A stretch of DNA of 57,657 nt from Flavobacterium sp. (GTDB taxonomy: Bacteria; Bacteroidota; Bacteroidia; Flavobacteriales; Flavobacteriaceae): positions 1 through 57,657 of the forward strand of contig NZ_JAQSDH010000010.1 of the NCBI RefSeq assembly GCF_029945805.1. The letters run 5' to 3'. A model generated the notes under the pieces. The model saw nothing but the letters and a program-made list of their open reading frames with translations, ran no database searches and was not told the DNA's origin. A program made the translations under genes and the position numbers. Positions 1-8,769 of the stretch are shown here, in pieces. Position 1 is the first letter of the stretch. Each line of letters starts with the position of its first letter.

Positions 1-40
1 CGTTTTTTGTATTTCGCAACACAAATTTACGATTCATTTA

Positions 41-67
41 AAGAAGCCATCTTTTGGCTTCTTTTTT
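41..67 (+). terminator. Rho-independent terminator of an upstream gene
   Basis: An 8-bp perfect stem (AAGAAGCC / GGCTTCTT) with a 7-nt loop is followed by a run of T. The gene it ends lies outside the window to the left. Confidence 0.75.
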
Positions 68-116
68 ATCGGACAACAATGATTTTTAAAATCAATTCTT
101 TCAAAATTATAATTTT

Positions 117-2156
117 ATGCAATTAAAAACCAAATTAGCAGCAAGTGTATTATCGGCTTTATTCGTAATCAGCTGCAACAAAAAAGAGATTCACCACGAA
201 GATCCGTTACTAACTAATAGAGATACGACCATAGTTCCCGGAGATGATTTTTTTCATTACGCTAATGGCGGATGGTTTAAGAAAAATCCAATTCCGACTA
301 GTGAAAGTAGTAATGGAATTTTTAGAACTATTGGGGATACCATCAATGCACAAATAAAAAGTATTTGTGAAAAATCGGCAGCCAATATAAATGCTGTAAA
401 TGGAAGTAACGAACAGAAGATTGGCGATTTTTATGCTTCGGGAATGGATACGGTATCCATTGAAAAAAATGGTTTGAAACCCTTAGTTGCTACATTTTCA
501 AAAATTGATGCGATTAAAAATGTTCCCGAGTTGTTGAACACTATTGGTTATCTTCATACTACTGGCGCTGGTCCAGCATTTTCTTTTTATGTTGGGCAAG
601 ATGATAAAATAAGTTCTAAAAATGCGTTATTCTTCGGACAAGGCGGTTTGGGTTTAGGTCAGAGAGATTATTATTTTAATACAGACGCCGAGACGGTAAA
701 AATCAGAACCGAATATGTGAAACACATTCAGACAATGATGGAATTGATAGGCGATGATGCTGTTAAAGCAAAAGCTGCTGCTGCAACTGTAATGAAATTG
801 GAAACAGAATTAGCTAAAAACAGTAGAAAGTTAGAGGCACTTCGCGACCCGAATAAGAATTACAACAAAATGAGTTTAGCTCAGTTTAAAGCGTCCACAC
901 CATCCATTGCATGGGATCTTGTTTTGCCGCAATTAGGAATTAAAAATGCGGATACATTAATTGTCGGTCAGCCAGAATTCTATACAGGATTGGATAAAGT
1001 TGTTGCGACTTATTCTATTGAAGATTGGAAAACGTATTTAAAATGGGATGTTGTAAATAGTTATGCTTCTTATTTAAATTCGGCTATCGAAAAGCAAAAC
1101 TTTTATTTCTATTCCACCGTAATGAACGGCGTAAAAGAACAAAAGCCAAGATGGAAGCGAATAGTGGAGCAAACCGACGGTTCGTTGGGAGAATTAATCG
1201 GACAGGTTTATATTAAAGAGTATTTGCCAAAAGGGTCAAAAGAAAAACTACTGGAAATCGGAAATAATATTCGAGAGGTTTACGCTGATCGTATCAAGAA
1301 ATTGGATTGGATGAGCGAAGAAACTAAGAAAAAAGCACTTTTTAAATTGAGTAAAATTGTAATGAAAGTGGGTTATCCAGATAAATGGAAAGATTTGAGC
1401 AGTATTTCTATCACTAGAAATGATTTTTGTGCTAATGTAATGGCGGTAAATAAATGGGCGTATGAGGATATGATTAAAAAATATGGGAAGCCTGTTGATA
1501 GAACGGAATGGGGAATGTTTCCACAAACGTATAACGCCTATTACAATCCAAGTAACAATGAGATTTGTGTGCCTGCTTGTAACATATTAGTGCCAGGATT
1601 TGAAGGTAGAATGCCAGATGATGCTATTTTATACGGAATAATTGGAGGATCAACATTTGGTCACGAAATTACCCACGGATTTGATGATCAAGGAAGCCAA
1701 TATGATGACAAAGGAAATTTGAAAGATTGGTGGACTGCGGAAGACAAAGTAAAATTCAACCAAAAAACAAGAGCGATTGTGGCACAATTCAACAAGTTTG
1801 AACCGCTGAAAGGTAAGTTTGTTAACGGTGATGCAACCCAAGGTGAGAATATTGCCGATTTAGGTGGCATAGTAATGGGGTATGAAGCTTTTAAGAAAAC
1901 AAAACAATATAAAAGGCAAGAAAAAATTAGTGGTTTAACACCAGATCAAAGATACTTTTTAGCCTATGGTTATGCGTGGAAAGTTCAAGCTAAAGATGAA
2001 TCTATAGCAAGACAAATTATGTCTGATGTACATTCGCCTGCACAGTTTAGAATCATTGGTCCATTGATGAATATCCCCGAATTTTACAAAGCATTCAATG
2101 TAAAAGAAGGTAATAAAATGTATTTGCCAGAGAAAGACAGAGTTGTTATTTGGTAA
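117..2156 (+). CDS. M13 family zinc metallopeptidase (neprilysin/PepO-like), lipoprotein
   Basis: Neprilysin-type endopeptidase that cleaves short peptides, probably anchored to the envelope by lipid. The N-terminus is a lipoprotein signal ending in VISC, with Cys about residue 20. The long helical M13 N-terminal domain follows. The substrate-binding NAYY motif, the zinc motif HEITH (about residues 516-520) and ENIADLGG (third zinc ligand Glu, about 577) are all present in the C-terminal half. The 679-residue length is normal for the bacterial family. It is a single gene bounded by terminators on both sides, convergent with the SOD gene. Family assignment is firm; the natural substrate is unknown. 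Confidence 0.95.
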   Translation: MQLKTKLAASVLSALFVISCNKKEIHHEDPLLTNRDTTIVPGDDFFHYANGGWFKKNPIPTSESSNGIFRTIGDTINAQIKSICEKSAANINAVNGSNEQKIGDFYASGMDTVSIEKNGLKPLVATFSKIDAIKNVPELLNTIGYLHTTGAGPAFSFYVGQDDKISSKNALFFGQGGLGLGQRDYYFNTDAETVKIRTEYVKHIQTMMELIGDDAVKAKAAAATVMKLETELAKNSRKLEALRDPNKNYNKMSLAQFKASTPSIAWDLVLPQLGIKNADTLIVGQPEFYTGLDKVVATYSIEDWKTYLKWDVVNSYASYLNSAIEKQNFYFYSTVMNGVKEQKPRWKRIVEQTDGSLGELIGQVYIKEYLPKGSKEKLLEIGNNIREVYADRIKKLDWMSEETKKKALFKLSKIVMKVGYPDKWKDLSSISITRNDFCANVMAVNKWAYEDMIKKYGKPVDRTEWGMFPQTYNAYYNPSNNEICVPACNILVPGFEGRMPDDAILYGIIGGSTFGHEITHGFDDQGSQYDDKGNLKDWWTAEDKVKFNQKTRAIVAQFNKFEPLKGKFVNGDATQGENIADLGGIVMGYEAFKKTKQYKRQEKISGLTPDQRYFLAYGYAWKVQAKDESIARQIMSDVHSPAQFRIIGPLMNIPEFYKAFNVKEGNKMYLPEKDRVVIW

Positions 2157-2167
2157 TGAGTTAGTAT

Positions 2168-2200
2168 TAAAAAATCCCATCAACCGATGGGATTTTTTTT
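2168..2200. terminator. Bidirectional terminator between the M13 peptidase and SOD genes
   Basis: The inverted repeat AATCCCAT / GATGGGATT with a 5-nt loop has an A-run on one side and a T-run on the other. It can terminate both convergent genes. Confidence 0.85.
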
Positions 2201-2978
2201 AATATTTCTTAGCTAGTGCTTCTTCGTAACGCTCGGTAACCTTCTTCCAATTAATAACTTTAAAGAAATTATCAATATATCTTTTACGCTTGTATTGGTA
2301 ATCCAAATAGTAAGCGTGCTCCCAAACATCAAGGTTTAACAGAGGAGTTCCTGAAACGATTTGTTTTGGCATCAAAGGGTTGTCTTGATTTGGCGTTCCA
2401 GCAACAGATAATTTTCCGGTTTTGTCAGCAACGAGCCATGCCCATCCAGAACCAAATTGCTTTTCGGCAGCGTCAGAAAATTGCAATTTAAAGTTTTCAA
2501 AACTTCCAAAATCTCTTGCTATTATTGTTGCTAATGTGTCTTTAGGTTCACCGCCGCCTTTCGGTTTCATTCCTTCCCAGAAAAAACCATGATTGTAATA
2601 TCCGCCAGCATTATTGCGCAGATCTGGATTGTTTGCATCCGATTTTTTTAAGATATCTTCAATAGAAAGATCCGTTAGTGTTGCATCTGCAGCGACTAAT
2701 TTATTTAAATTATTAGTATACGTTAAATAATGTTTGGAATAATGTACTTCCATTGTAAGAATATCAATACTTGGCTCAAGTTCATTATAAGCGTAAGGTA
2801 ATTTTGTTAATTCAAATTGTCCTTCGTCAGCAACTACATCATCAGGTTGACCAATAGTAATTTTTTCTTCGGCAGAGGGCAACGGGACTTCCACCACTTC
2901 GGTAAGTTTCTTTCTTTTACAAGAGGGTAAAGAGAACAGAAAAGATAAACATAAAACTAGCGGCACTATCTTTTTCAT
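2199..2978 (-). CDS. Iron/manganese superoxide dismutase with a lipoprotein signal
   Basis: Converts superoxide to oxygen and peroxide. The Fe/Mn-SOD fold starts near residue 60 (LPYAYNELEPSID, with first metal His in VHYSKHY). It continues through HGFFWEGMKPKGG to the C-terminal metal motif DVWEHAYYLDY. The metal cannot be told from sequence by eye. The N-terminus is unusual: a hydrophobic segment ends in LPSC, a lipobox, then a ~40-residue acidic linker. This predicts an extracytoplasmic lipid-anchored enzyme rather than the usual cytosolic form. It is the last gene of a minus-strand block with ACBP, psd and cdsA, and starts 3 bases after the ACBP stop. Confidence 0.93.
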   Translation of the reverse strand: MKKIVPLVLCLSFLFSLPSCKRKKLTEVVEVPLPSAEEKITIGQPDDVVADEGQFELTKLPYAYNELEPSIDILTMEVHYSKHYLTYTNNLNKLVAADATLTDLSIEDILKKSDANNPDLRNNAGGYYNHGFFWEGMKPKGGGEPKDTLATIIARDFGSFENFKLQFSDAAEKQFGSGWAWLVADKTGKLSVAGTPNQDNPLMPKQIVSGTPLLNLDVWEHAYYLDYQYKRKRYIDNFFKVINWKKVTERYEEALAKKY

Positions 2979-2981
2979 ATT

Positions 2982-3257
2982 CTATTTTTTATCTTTTGCA
3001 ATCGCGTTGATGGCCTCTATATATAATTCTTTGGCTTCGTCTATGGATAAGTGACTGATTTGCATCCAAGCATTCGTTTTAAAAGCATTTCTTAAATCAA
3101 AATCGGCGGAGTAATTGTAATTAATGGTACCAAAAGTTGCTTGTTTATAATAGGCGTATAATCGCAATTGAACATCTTGAGGAAGTTCTGATTGTGACAT
3201 TGTTGAAGCAATTTCTACTGCCTCTTGAAATCGAATATCTAATTCTTTTTCAGACAT
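2982..3257 (-). CDS. Acyl-CoA-binding protein
   Basis: Small cytosolic protein (91 residues) that binds long-chain acyl-CoA. The sequence shows the ACBP pattern: an N-terminal helix (FQEAVEIASTM), the LRLYAYYKQATFGTIN motif in the middle, and a conserved region around FKTNAWMQ where the family usually has K-W-xx-W. ACBPs are common in eukaryotes but restricted in bacteria; they recur in Bacteroidetes. It lies 4 bases from psd and 3 from SOD, in a phospholipid-synthesis block, so a role in supplying acyl groups to lipid synthesis is a reasonable inference. Confidence 0.88.
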   Translation of the reverse strand: MSEKELDIRFQEAVEIASTMSQSELPQDVQLRLYAYYKQATFGTINYNYSADFDLRNAFKTNAWMQISHLSIDEAKELYIEAINAIAKDKK

Positions 3258-3261
3258 TTTA

Positions 3262-3915
3262 TTATTGTTTTAGGGCAACAACCGTTTCATTTCCGACAGC
3301 ATTTTGCTGAAGTTTTACTTCTATTTTGGTTCCCAATGGGAAAAATATGTCCACTCTGGAACCAAATTTGATAAACCCAGCATCATCTCCTTGCTTTACC
3401 TGCATACCTTCTTGGGCGTAGTTTACAATTCGGCGTGCTAATGCTCCAGCAATCTGACGATACAGTATTTCTCCAAATTCTTTGCTTTCTATAACTACAG
3501 TAGTTCTTTCGTTTTCAGTACTAGCTTTCGGATGCCAAGCAACCAAATATTTCCCTGGATGGTATTTGCTGTACTTTATTAGTCCGCTAACGGCATAACG
3601 AGTAACGTGCACATTTATTGGTGACATGAAAATAGAAACCTGTAAACGTTTGTCTTTAAAATATTCTCCCTCAAAAACTTCTTCGATAACAACTACTTTT
3701 CCATCAACAGGAGCAAGTATAACTTTGTCATTTGGCGTTATTTTTCTGTTTGGATTTCTGAAAAATTGTAGAATTAATATCAGGAAAAGCAAAGTAGCAA
3801 TTTGTATAGTCTTTTGCAACCAGAAAAGTTTAATCAATTCTGGTGTTAATAATGTTATGGCAACGGTAACTGTTGTTGCTATTAAGATAATTTTTCCGCC
3901 TTCTTTATGAAACAT
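3262..3915 (-). CDS. psd: Phosphatidylserine decarboxylase proenzyme (short type)
   Basis: Converts phosphatidylserine to phosphatidylethanolamine at the membrane. The start is placed at MFHKEGG, giving 217 residues. An upstream in-frame start would run further into cdsA. Two membrane segments near the N-terminus (about residues 8-45) precede the catalytic domain, which has PVDGKVV, INVHVTRYAVSG and a C-terminal FGSR. The Gly-Ser there is the expected self-cleavage site that makes the pyruvoyl group, as in the short Psd class (E. coli has LGST). The 5' end overlaps the cdsA stop by 11 bases, indicating translational coupling of two consecutive phospholipid steps. Confidence 0.93.
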   Translation of the reverse strand: MFHKEGGKIILIATTVTVAITLLTPELIKLFWLQKTIQIATLLFLILILQFFRNPNRKITPNDKVILAPVDGKVVVIEEVFEGEYFKDKRLQVSIFMSPINVHVTRYAVSGLIKYSKYHPGKYLVAWHPKASTENERTTVVIESKEFGEILYRQIAGALARRIVNYAQEGMQVKQGDDAGFIKFGSRVDIFFPLGTKIEVKLQQNAVGNETVVALKQ

Positions 3916-4729
3916 AATATAAAATTTGATAAAAAAAATAAACAAATGGAGCCACAAATATAATACTATCTAAACGATCTAAAACACCACCGTGTCCAGG
4001 CATAATAGTTCCGCTATCTTTTACACCTGCAATTCTTTTAAATTTAGATTCAATTAAATCGCCTAAAGTGCTAAATATACTAATTATTACGGCACTTATA
4101 GACCAAATAAATAGTGAAGTATAAAGATAATGTGGTTTTGGTTGAAAATAGAATTTAGAAATCAAAATTCCTGCAATCACAGAAAATACCATACCACCAA
4201 TAAATCCTTCTACAGTTTTTTTAGGTGATATTTTTTCTAAAAGTTTGTGTTTTCCAATAGACTTTCCAACAATATACGCAAACGTATCATTGGTCCAAAT
4301 AAGGATGAAAATGCTAATTATTATTTTTGGCTTGTATATATTGTATGCGAAGGGAATTTTAGAAATGATTATGAACGGAAGAATTACATATCCAATAAGA
4401 TAGACGTATTTTGATACCGAATCTAATTTTTCTCTTTTGGAATTAAAAAGCAACAATAGGCATTTTGTTGAAACAAATAAGGTCGCAATTAAAATTAAAA
4501 TGTCGTTAGTCTTATTGGTGTTGAATTGAATTGCTGTATAAAAAGATAAACCGCCAATTACTATGGGAAGTATTTTATTTATATGAACCAATGCACAAAA
4601 CTCATAAATCGCAATTACCATAAAGATCCCAAACAGGATATAAAAACTAATAACTGAATAGGAAGTAGCAATTAAAAGTAGTGCAACATAAACTACACCG
4701 GACACTAATCTCTGTACTGATTCGTTCAT
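3905..4729 (-). CDS. cdsA: Phosphatidate cytidylyltransferase (CDP-diglyceride synthase)
   Basis: Makes CDP-diacylglycerol from phosphatidate and CTP, the branch point of phospholipid synthesis. The protein (274 residues) is almost entirely membrane helices. It carries the family signature near the C-terminus: KFKRIAGVKDSGTIMPGHGG followed by VLDRLD. It overlaps psd downstream, and its start is 1 base after the stop of the LUD-domain gene upstream. The cdsA-psd order places two steps of the same pathway together. Confidence 0.96.
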   Translation of the reverse strand: MNESVQRLVSGVVYVALLLIATSYSVISFYILFGIFMVIAIYEFCALVHINKILPIVIGGLSFYTAIQFNTNKTNDILILIATLFVSTKCLLLLFNSKREKLDSVSKYVYLIGYVILPFIIISKIPFAYNIYKPKIIISIFILIWTNDTFAYIVGKSIGKHKLLEKISPKKTVEGFIGGMVFSVIAGILISKFYFQPKPHYLYTSLFIWSISAVIISIFSTLGDLIESKFKRIAGVKDSGTIMPGHGGVLDRLDSIIFVAPFVYFFYQILYYVS

Positions 4730-4730
4730 T

Positions 4731-5336
4731 TTATAAATCTTCTAGAAGCAAAAGATACAAGTTTTTTGCAGTGCTTCCATATTGAAGAAAGTCTTCGTCT
4801 TTTGCTTTTTCGAAATATTTTATGGTTGTAATGTTTGTTGGATAATCTTTATCGTATTTCTTTTTGATGACGCGAAGTCCATCACTTTTTGCTTCTAAAA
4901 TCTGGCTTGTTGTTGCTAAGATAATGATGTTGTTAGGCAAATCATTTGGTTTGTTTTGCTTAATTTGGTTAGAAGAAAAAAGTACAGAACCTTCATCAGC
5001 AATAAGATTTTCACAACTTGCAAATAAAAACATGGGATTGGCTGGCTTGTCAAAAGTTAGCTTGTTTTCTTCCAGCATGCTAAAAAGTTTTGGTTCGTAG
5101 CATAACGCTTCACCTTCAAACCAATCATTTTCTTCTAATATATTCAGAAATTGATCTTTTACTTCATTTAAGTTTTCGCAGTATAAAAACTTACCGCCAT
5201 TTTTTTTGAAATTATAGGTAAACTTTTCATCTACTGGAAGTAGCGAAAAGCTTGAAGGAATATTGTTAAATTCGCTTTGACTTTCTTCGTCAGAGGCATC
5301 ATTTCCAGTGCCAAAAAATTTTCTGAAAAGACTCAT
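4731..5336 (-). CDS. LUD-domain (LutC/YkgG-like) protein
   Basis: A 201-residue soluble protein of the LUD superfamily, whose best-known members (LutB/LutC) take part in lactate utilisation. A lone LUD protein beside ftsH and cdsA is a recurrent flavobacterial arrangement and its role there is not established. Visible family features are FLYCENLNEVKDQF, the loop SCENLIADEGSVLFSS and the C-terminal GPR-like region LRVIKKKY. It is the first gene after the terminator that follows ftsH and is tightly linked to cdsA. The lactate role should not be transferred without evidence. Confidence 0.75.
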   Translation of the reverse strand: MSLFRKFFGTGNDASDEESQSEFNNIPSSFSLLPVDEKFTYNFKKNGGKFLYCENLNEVKDQFLNILEENDWFEGEALCYEPKLFSMLEENKLTFDKPANPMFLFASCENLIADEGSVLFSSNQIKQNKPNDLPNNIIILATTSQILEAKSDGLRVIKKKYDKDYPTNITTIKYFEKAKDEDFLQYGSTAKNLYLLLLEDL

Positions 5337-5386
5337 GCTTGTGTTGGTATAATCTAGGTTGAAAATTGAAATCCTCCAAAGATAAA

Positions 5387-5425
5387 AAAATCTTAATTCA
5401 AAAGTTACTTTTGAATTAAGATTTT
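5387..5425. terminator. Long palindromic terminator after ftsH
   Basis: Two 19-base arms (left arm starts AAAATCTTAATTC) pair perfectly around a single central T, with A/T runs at both ends. It lies in the 115-bp gap between ftsH and the LUD gene and probably ends the rsfS-ftsH transcript. Confidence 0.75.
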
Positions 5426-5451
5426 AAAAAAATGTCGAGAAACGTAATTAG

Positions 5452-7374
5452 TTATACAATATCCGTTTCTTCAGTCGCAATTTCGAAAGGTCTTTTTCCG
5501 AAAAGCATTTCCAAATCATCTTTGAAAATAACTTCTTTTTCAATCAGAATATTAGCCAATTGTTCTAGTTTGTCTTTGTTGTCTTCCAGAATTTTTATCG
5601 CTCTTTGGTATTCAGTTTCAATCAATGTTGAAATTTCTTTATCAATGACTAAAGCCGTTTCTTCTGAGTAGGGTTTTGAGAAATTGTATTCACTTTGACC
5701 TGTTGAATCATAATAAGTGATATTACCAATTTTATCATTCAAACCATAAACTGTGATCATGGCACGAGCTTGTTTCGTCACTTTTTCCAAGTCACTTAAT
5801 GCTCCTGTAGAAATTTTATTAAAAATAACTTTCTCAGCAGCTCTACCACCCATAGTGGCACACATTTCATCAAGCATTTGATCTGTTCGAACAATTTGTC
5901 GTTCTTCAGGTAAATACCAGGCTGCTCCTAAACTTTGGCCTCTTGGAACGATCGTCACTTTTACTAATGGCGCTGCGTGTTCAAGCATCCAACTTACAGT
6001 TGCATGACCCGCTTCGTGAACCGCAATGACGCGTTTTTCTTCAGTGGTGATGATTTTATTTTTCTTTTCTAAACCACCAACAATTCGGTCAACAGCATCT
6101 AAGAAATCTTGCTTATCCACTGCAGTTTTGTTGTGTCTGGCCGCAATTAAAGCAGCTTCATTACAAACGTTGGCAATGTCAGCACCAGAAAAACCTGGAG
6201 TTTGTTTTGCTAAGAAATCGGTATCCAATCCTTCCACTTTTTTAAGTGGCGCTAAATGCACTTCAAAGATTTCTTTTCTTTCACGAATATCTGGTAAGTC
6301 CACATAAATCTGTCTGTCAAATCGTCCAGCTCTTAATAGGGCTTTGTCTAAAACATCAGCTCTATTGGTTGCAGCAATTACAATAACGTGAGTATTTGTA
6401 CCAAAACCATCCATTTCTGTCAATAATTGGTTTAAGGTGTTTTCACGTTCGTCATTTCCGCCTGACATATTGTTTTTTCCTCTTGCTCTTCCCACTGCAT
6501 CAATCTCATCGATAAAGATTATAGAAGGCGCTTTGTCTTTGGCTTGTTTGAATAAGTCTCTTACACGAGAAGCTCCAACACCAACAAACATCTCAACAAA
6601 ATCTGAACCAGATAAGGAGAAAAATGGTACTTTAGCTTCGCCAGCAACGGCTTTGGCTAATAATGTTTTTCCAGTTCCCGGAGGCCCAACTAATAATGCT
6701 CCTTTTGGAATTTTACCGCCAAGAACGGTATATTTTTCAGGAGTCTTAAGGAATTCTACAATTTCCTGAATTTCCTCTTTTGCACCTTCTAATCCAGCAA
6801 CATCTTTGAATGTGGTTTTGACTTCTGCTTTTTCGTCAAAAAGTTTCGCTCTTGATTTTCCAATATTAAATAGTTGGCCACCGCCACCTCCGCCAACACC
6901 ACCAGACATTCTTCTCATAATTAAGACCCAAAGGCCAATAATAATTATGAAAGGCAATATTCCAATTAAAATGTCGGACCAGTTGCTTTTCGCTTTAAAA
7001 TCAAAATCTTTTATTTTGCCTTCTTGTGCTGCTTTTTCGATTTTGTTTTGGAAACTTTGGTCATTTCCAATATCAAAAGAGTAGTGTGGGCCTTTATTTT
7101 TATTGCCCATCATATCTTTCGCAACCTTAGCATTCGCTTTGTCTTTAAGAGCAGCTTCTGTCAAGTATGCTTCTCCTTCTGTTTTATTGTAGATAATTAC
7201 TTTCTCAATTTGTCCTTTGTTTAAGTAATCATTAAATTTTGAAGAAGATATTTTAGTTGCATCTTGTAAACTTGAGCCACCAAAGTAGTTAAGTGCTATA
7301 AGGCCTGAAATTATTGCAGCATATATCCACCACGGACTGAATTTTAAACCATTTGGTTTTTTATTTTCGGACAT
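5452..7374 (-). CDS. ftsH: ATP-dependent zinc metalloprotease FtsH
   Basis: Membrane-anchored AAA+ protease that degrades damaged membrane proteins and short-lived regulators. Domain order over 640 residues: first membrane helix (about 14-32), periplasmic domain, second helix (about 134-152), AAA+ module with Walker A GPPGTGKT (230-237) and Walker B IIFIDEID (285-292), arginine finger region GRFDRQ, then the protease zinc motif HEAGH (453-457). A glycine-rich stretch ([10 protein letters not shown], about 158-167) follows helix two. It starts 16 bases after rsfS, so the two are probably co-transcribed. Confidence 0.98.
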   Translation of the reverse strand: MSENKKPNGLKFSPWWIYAAIISGLIALNYFGGSSLQDATKISSSKFNDYLNKGQIEKVIIYNKTEGEAYLTEAALKDKANAKVAKDMMGNKNKGPHYSFDIGNDQSFQNKIEKAAQEGKIKDFDFKAKSNWSDILIGILPFIIIIGLWVLIMRRMSGGVGGGGGGQLFNIGKSRAKLFDEKAEVKTTFKDVAGLEGAKEEIQEIVEFLKTPEKYTVLGGKIPKGALLVGPPGTGKTLLAKAVAGEAKVPFFSLSGSDFVEMFVGVGASRVRDLFKQAKDKAPSIIFIDEIDAVGRARGKNNMSGGNDERENTLNQLLTEMDGFGTNTHVIVIAATNRADVLDKALLRAGRFDRQIYVDLPDIRERKEIFEVHLAPLKKVEGLDTDFLAKQTPGFSGADIANVCNEAALIAARHNKTAVDKQDFLDAVDRIVGGLEKKNKIITTEEKRVIAVHEAGHATVSWMLEHAAPLVKVTIVPRGQSLGAAWYLPEERQIVRTDQMLDEMCATMGGRAAEKVIFNKISTGALSDLEKVTKQARAMITVYGLNDKIGNITYYDSTGQSEYNFSKPYSEETALVIDKEISTLIETEYQRAIKILEDNKDKLEQLANILIEKEVIFKDDLEMLFGKRPFEIATEETDIV

Positions 7375-7390
7375 TATCTAAGTATGTTTT

Positions 7391-7762
7391 TTAGTATTTA
7401 TTTTCAATAGTCGTAATTTTGGCATCGCCCCAAAGTCCTTCAATATTATAGTATTCACGTATTTGTTTTTGGAATACATGAACTACAATGTTGACATAGT
7501 CCATTAGAACCCATTCGGCATTGTCGGTTCCTTCAACGTGCCAAGGTTTATCTTTTAATTCTTTTGAAACTGTCTTTTGAATGGAATTAACAATTGCGTT
7601 AACTTGTGTATTGGAACTACCATTACAGATGATGAAATAGTCGCAAACTGCTGTGTCTATTGCTCTCAAGTCGAGGATATCGATGTCATTACCTTTTACT
7701 TCTTCAATGCCTTTTATGATGTTCGCCAAGAGAACATCCGTGTTAACCTCTTTCTTCGCCAT
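7391..7762 (-). CDS. rsfS: Ribosomal silencing factor RsfS
   Basis: Binds ribosomal protein uL14 and blocks subunit joining when nutrients are short. The 123-residue length is normal, and the family core is visible: IDILDLRAIDTAVCDYFIICNGSSNTQVNAI, here quoted in parts as DILDLRAIDTAVCDYFII and CNGSSNTQV, then KPWHVEGTDNAEWVLMDY and VVHVFQKQIREYYNIEGLW. It is the first gene of the minus-strand rsfS-ftsH pair and diverges from birA. Confidence 0.96.
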   Translation of the reverse strand: MAKKEVNTDVLLANIIKGIEEVKGNDIDILDLRAIDTAVCDYFIICNGSSNTQVNAIVNSIQKTVSKELKDKPWHVEGTDNAEWVLMDYVNIVVHVFQKQIREYYNIEGLWGDAKITTIENKY

Positions 7763-7783
7763 GTATTATTTATGTATGTTTTG

Positions 7784-7791
7784 CAAAGGTA
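7784..7791 (-). promoter_or_regulatory. Possible -7 box of the rsfS-ftsH promoter
   Basis: On the minus strand the sequence TACCTTTG matches the Bacteroidetes -7 consensus TAnnTTTG, 21 bases upstream of the rsfS start. I see no well-placed -33 TTTG, so confidence is modest. Confidence 0.35.
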
Positions 7792-7856
7792 TTACTTTTT
7801 TGTGTTTATTTTTGCTTAACAAAAGTTTAAAATTCGTTAATATTTACCTTCTTACC

Positions 7857-8585
7857 ATGCCATTAATCAAACTCGATGCCATAGATTCTACCAACGACTA
7901 CCTAAAGCAATTATCCAAAGAATCTGACTTGGAAAATTATACCGTTGTCATGGCTAATGAACAAACAAAAGGGAAAGGACAAATGGGTTCAAAATGGATT
8001 TCTGAAAAAGGTAAAAATCTAACCATGAGTGTATTGGTTACTGATTTTCCGATAAACACCAAAAATATCTTTGATTTGAATATTGCCACAGCGCTCTCGG
8101 TAATCCGTGTTTTAAAAAATAGTAATGTGTCGAATGTTTCTATAAAATGGCCCAACGACATTATGGCAGATTCCAAAAAAGTGGCAGGGATTTTAATTGA
8201 GAATTCGTTCAAGTCTACCGGAAGCTTTATTGCAGTTGTCGGTATCGGACTTAATTTGAATCAGACTAATTTTGATCTTCTTCCACAAGCTACCTCGTTG
8301 AAAAAGGTTACCGGAAAAATCTATGATTTGGAAGAAATTGCCAATCAATTAAGAAATTCATTAGAAGTACATCTTCAAAGACTAAGAAATAATGCTGACG
8401 CACTTTGGGAGGAATACCATCAAAACATTTTTAGAATTAACTATCCGTCCGCATTTGAAGATAGCGAGGGGCAGCGTTTTATGGGAATTATTCAAGGAGT
8501 GACACGAGATGGAAAACTCGAACTTCTGCTAGAAGATGACAGTTTTGAATGTTTTGAAGTTAAAAAAGTAAAGTTGCTGTATTGA
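7857..8585 (+). CDS. birA: Biotin--[acetyl-CoA-carboxylase] ligase
   Basis: Attaches biotin to the carrier protein of acetyl-CoA carboxylase. The start at MPLIKLDAIDSTNDYLKQL is chosen because the open frame upstream has no family similarity and overlaps rsfS. The resulting protein is 242 residues and monofunctional, without the N-terminal repressor helix-turn-helix of E. coli BirA. Motifs present: DSTN near the N-terminus, EQTKGKGQMGSKWISEKGKN (biotinyl-AMP binding), IKWPNDIM with the catalytic Lys, KVAGILIEN and VVGIGLNLN. A small C-terminal domain follows. It is divergent from rsfS. Confidence 0.94.
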   Translation: MPLIKLDAIDSTNDYLKQLSKESDLENYTVVMANEQTKGKGQMGSKWISEKGKNLTMSVLVTDFPINTKNIFDLNIATALSVIRVLKNSNVSNVSIKWPNDIMADSKKVAGILIENSFKSTGSFIAVVGIGLNLNQTNFDLLPQATSLKKVTGKIYDLEEIANQLRNSLEVHLQRLRNNADALWEEYHQNIFRINYPSAFEDSEGQRFMGIIQGVTRDGKLELLLEDDSFECFEVKKVKLLY

Positions 8586-8686
8586 GATCGAGTTGAAGGA
8601 TGGTACTAAAAAGCATTTATAAATCGTTCCGATTCAGCATACAAATAACGGAAATCAATAAAACACTAAATTGCGAAACTTTTCCT

Positions 8687-8716
8687 TTTGGTTTGTTGGT
8701 AAATTAATTACTTTTG
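8687..8716 (+). promoter_or_regulatory. Bacteroidetes-type promoter of sucC
   Basis: TTTG (8687-8690) and TACTTTTG (8709-8716) match the -33 TTTG and -7 TAnnTTTG boxes with an 18-nt spacer, 53 bases upstream of the sucC start. The rest of the 184-bp gap shows nothing else. Confidence 0.6.
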
Positions 8717-8769
8717 TGGCACTTTGTTCTGAATTTGTTTCAGAATCTAATTAACAAACTCTTTTATTT

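Noticed and set aside
7653..7856. N-terminal extension of birA
   Set aside because: It overlaps rsfS on the other strand and lacks BirA similarity; the Met at 7857 matches the family N-terminus.
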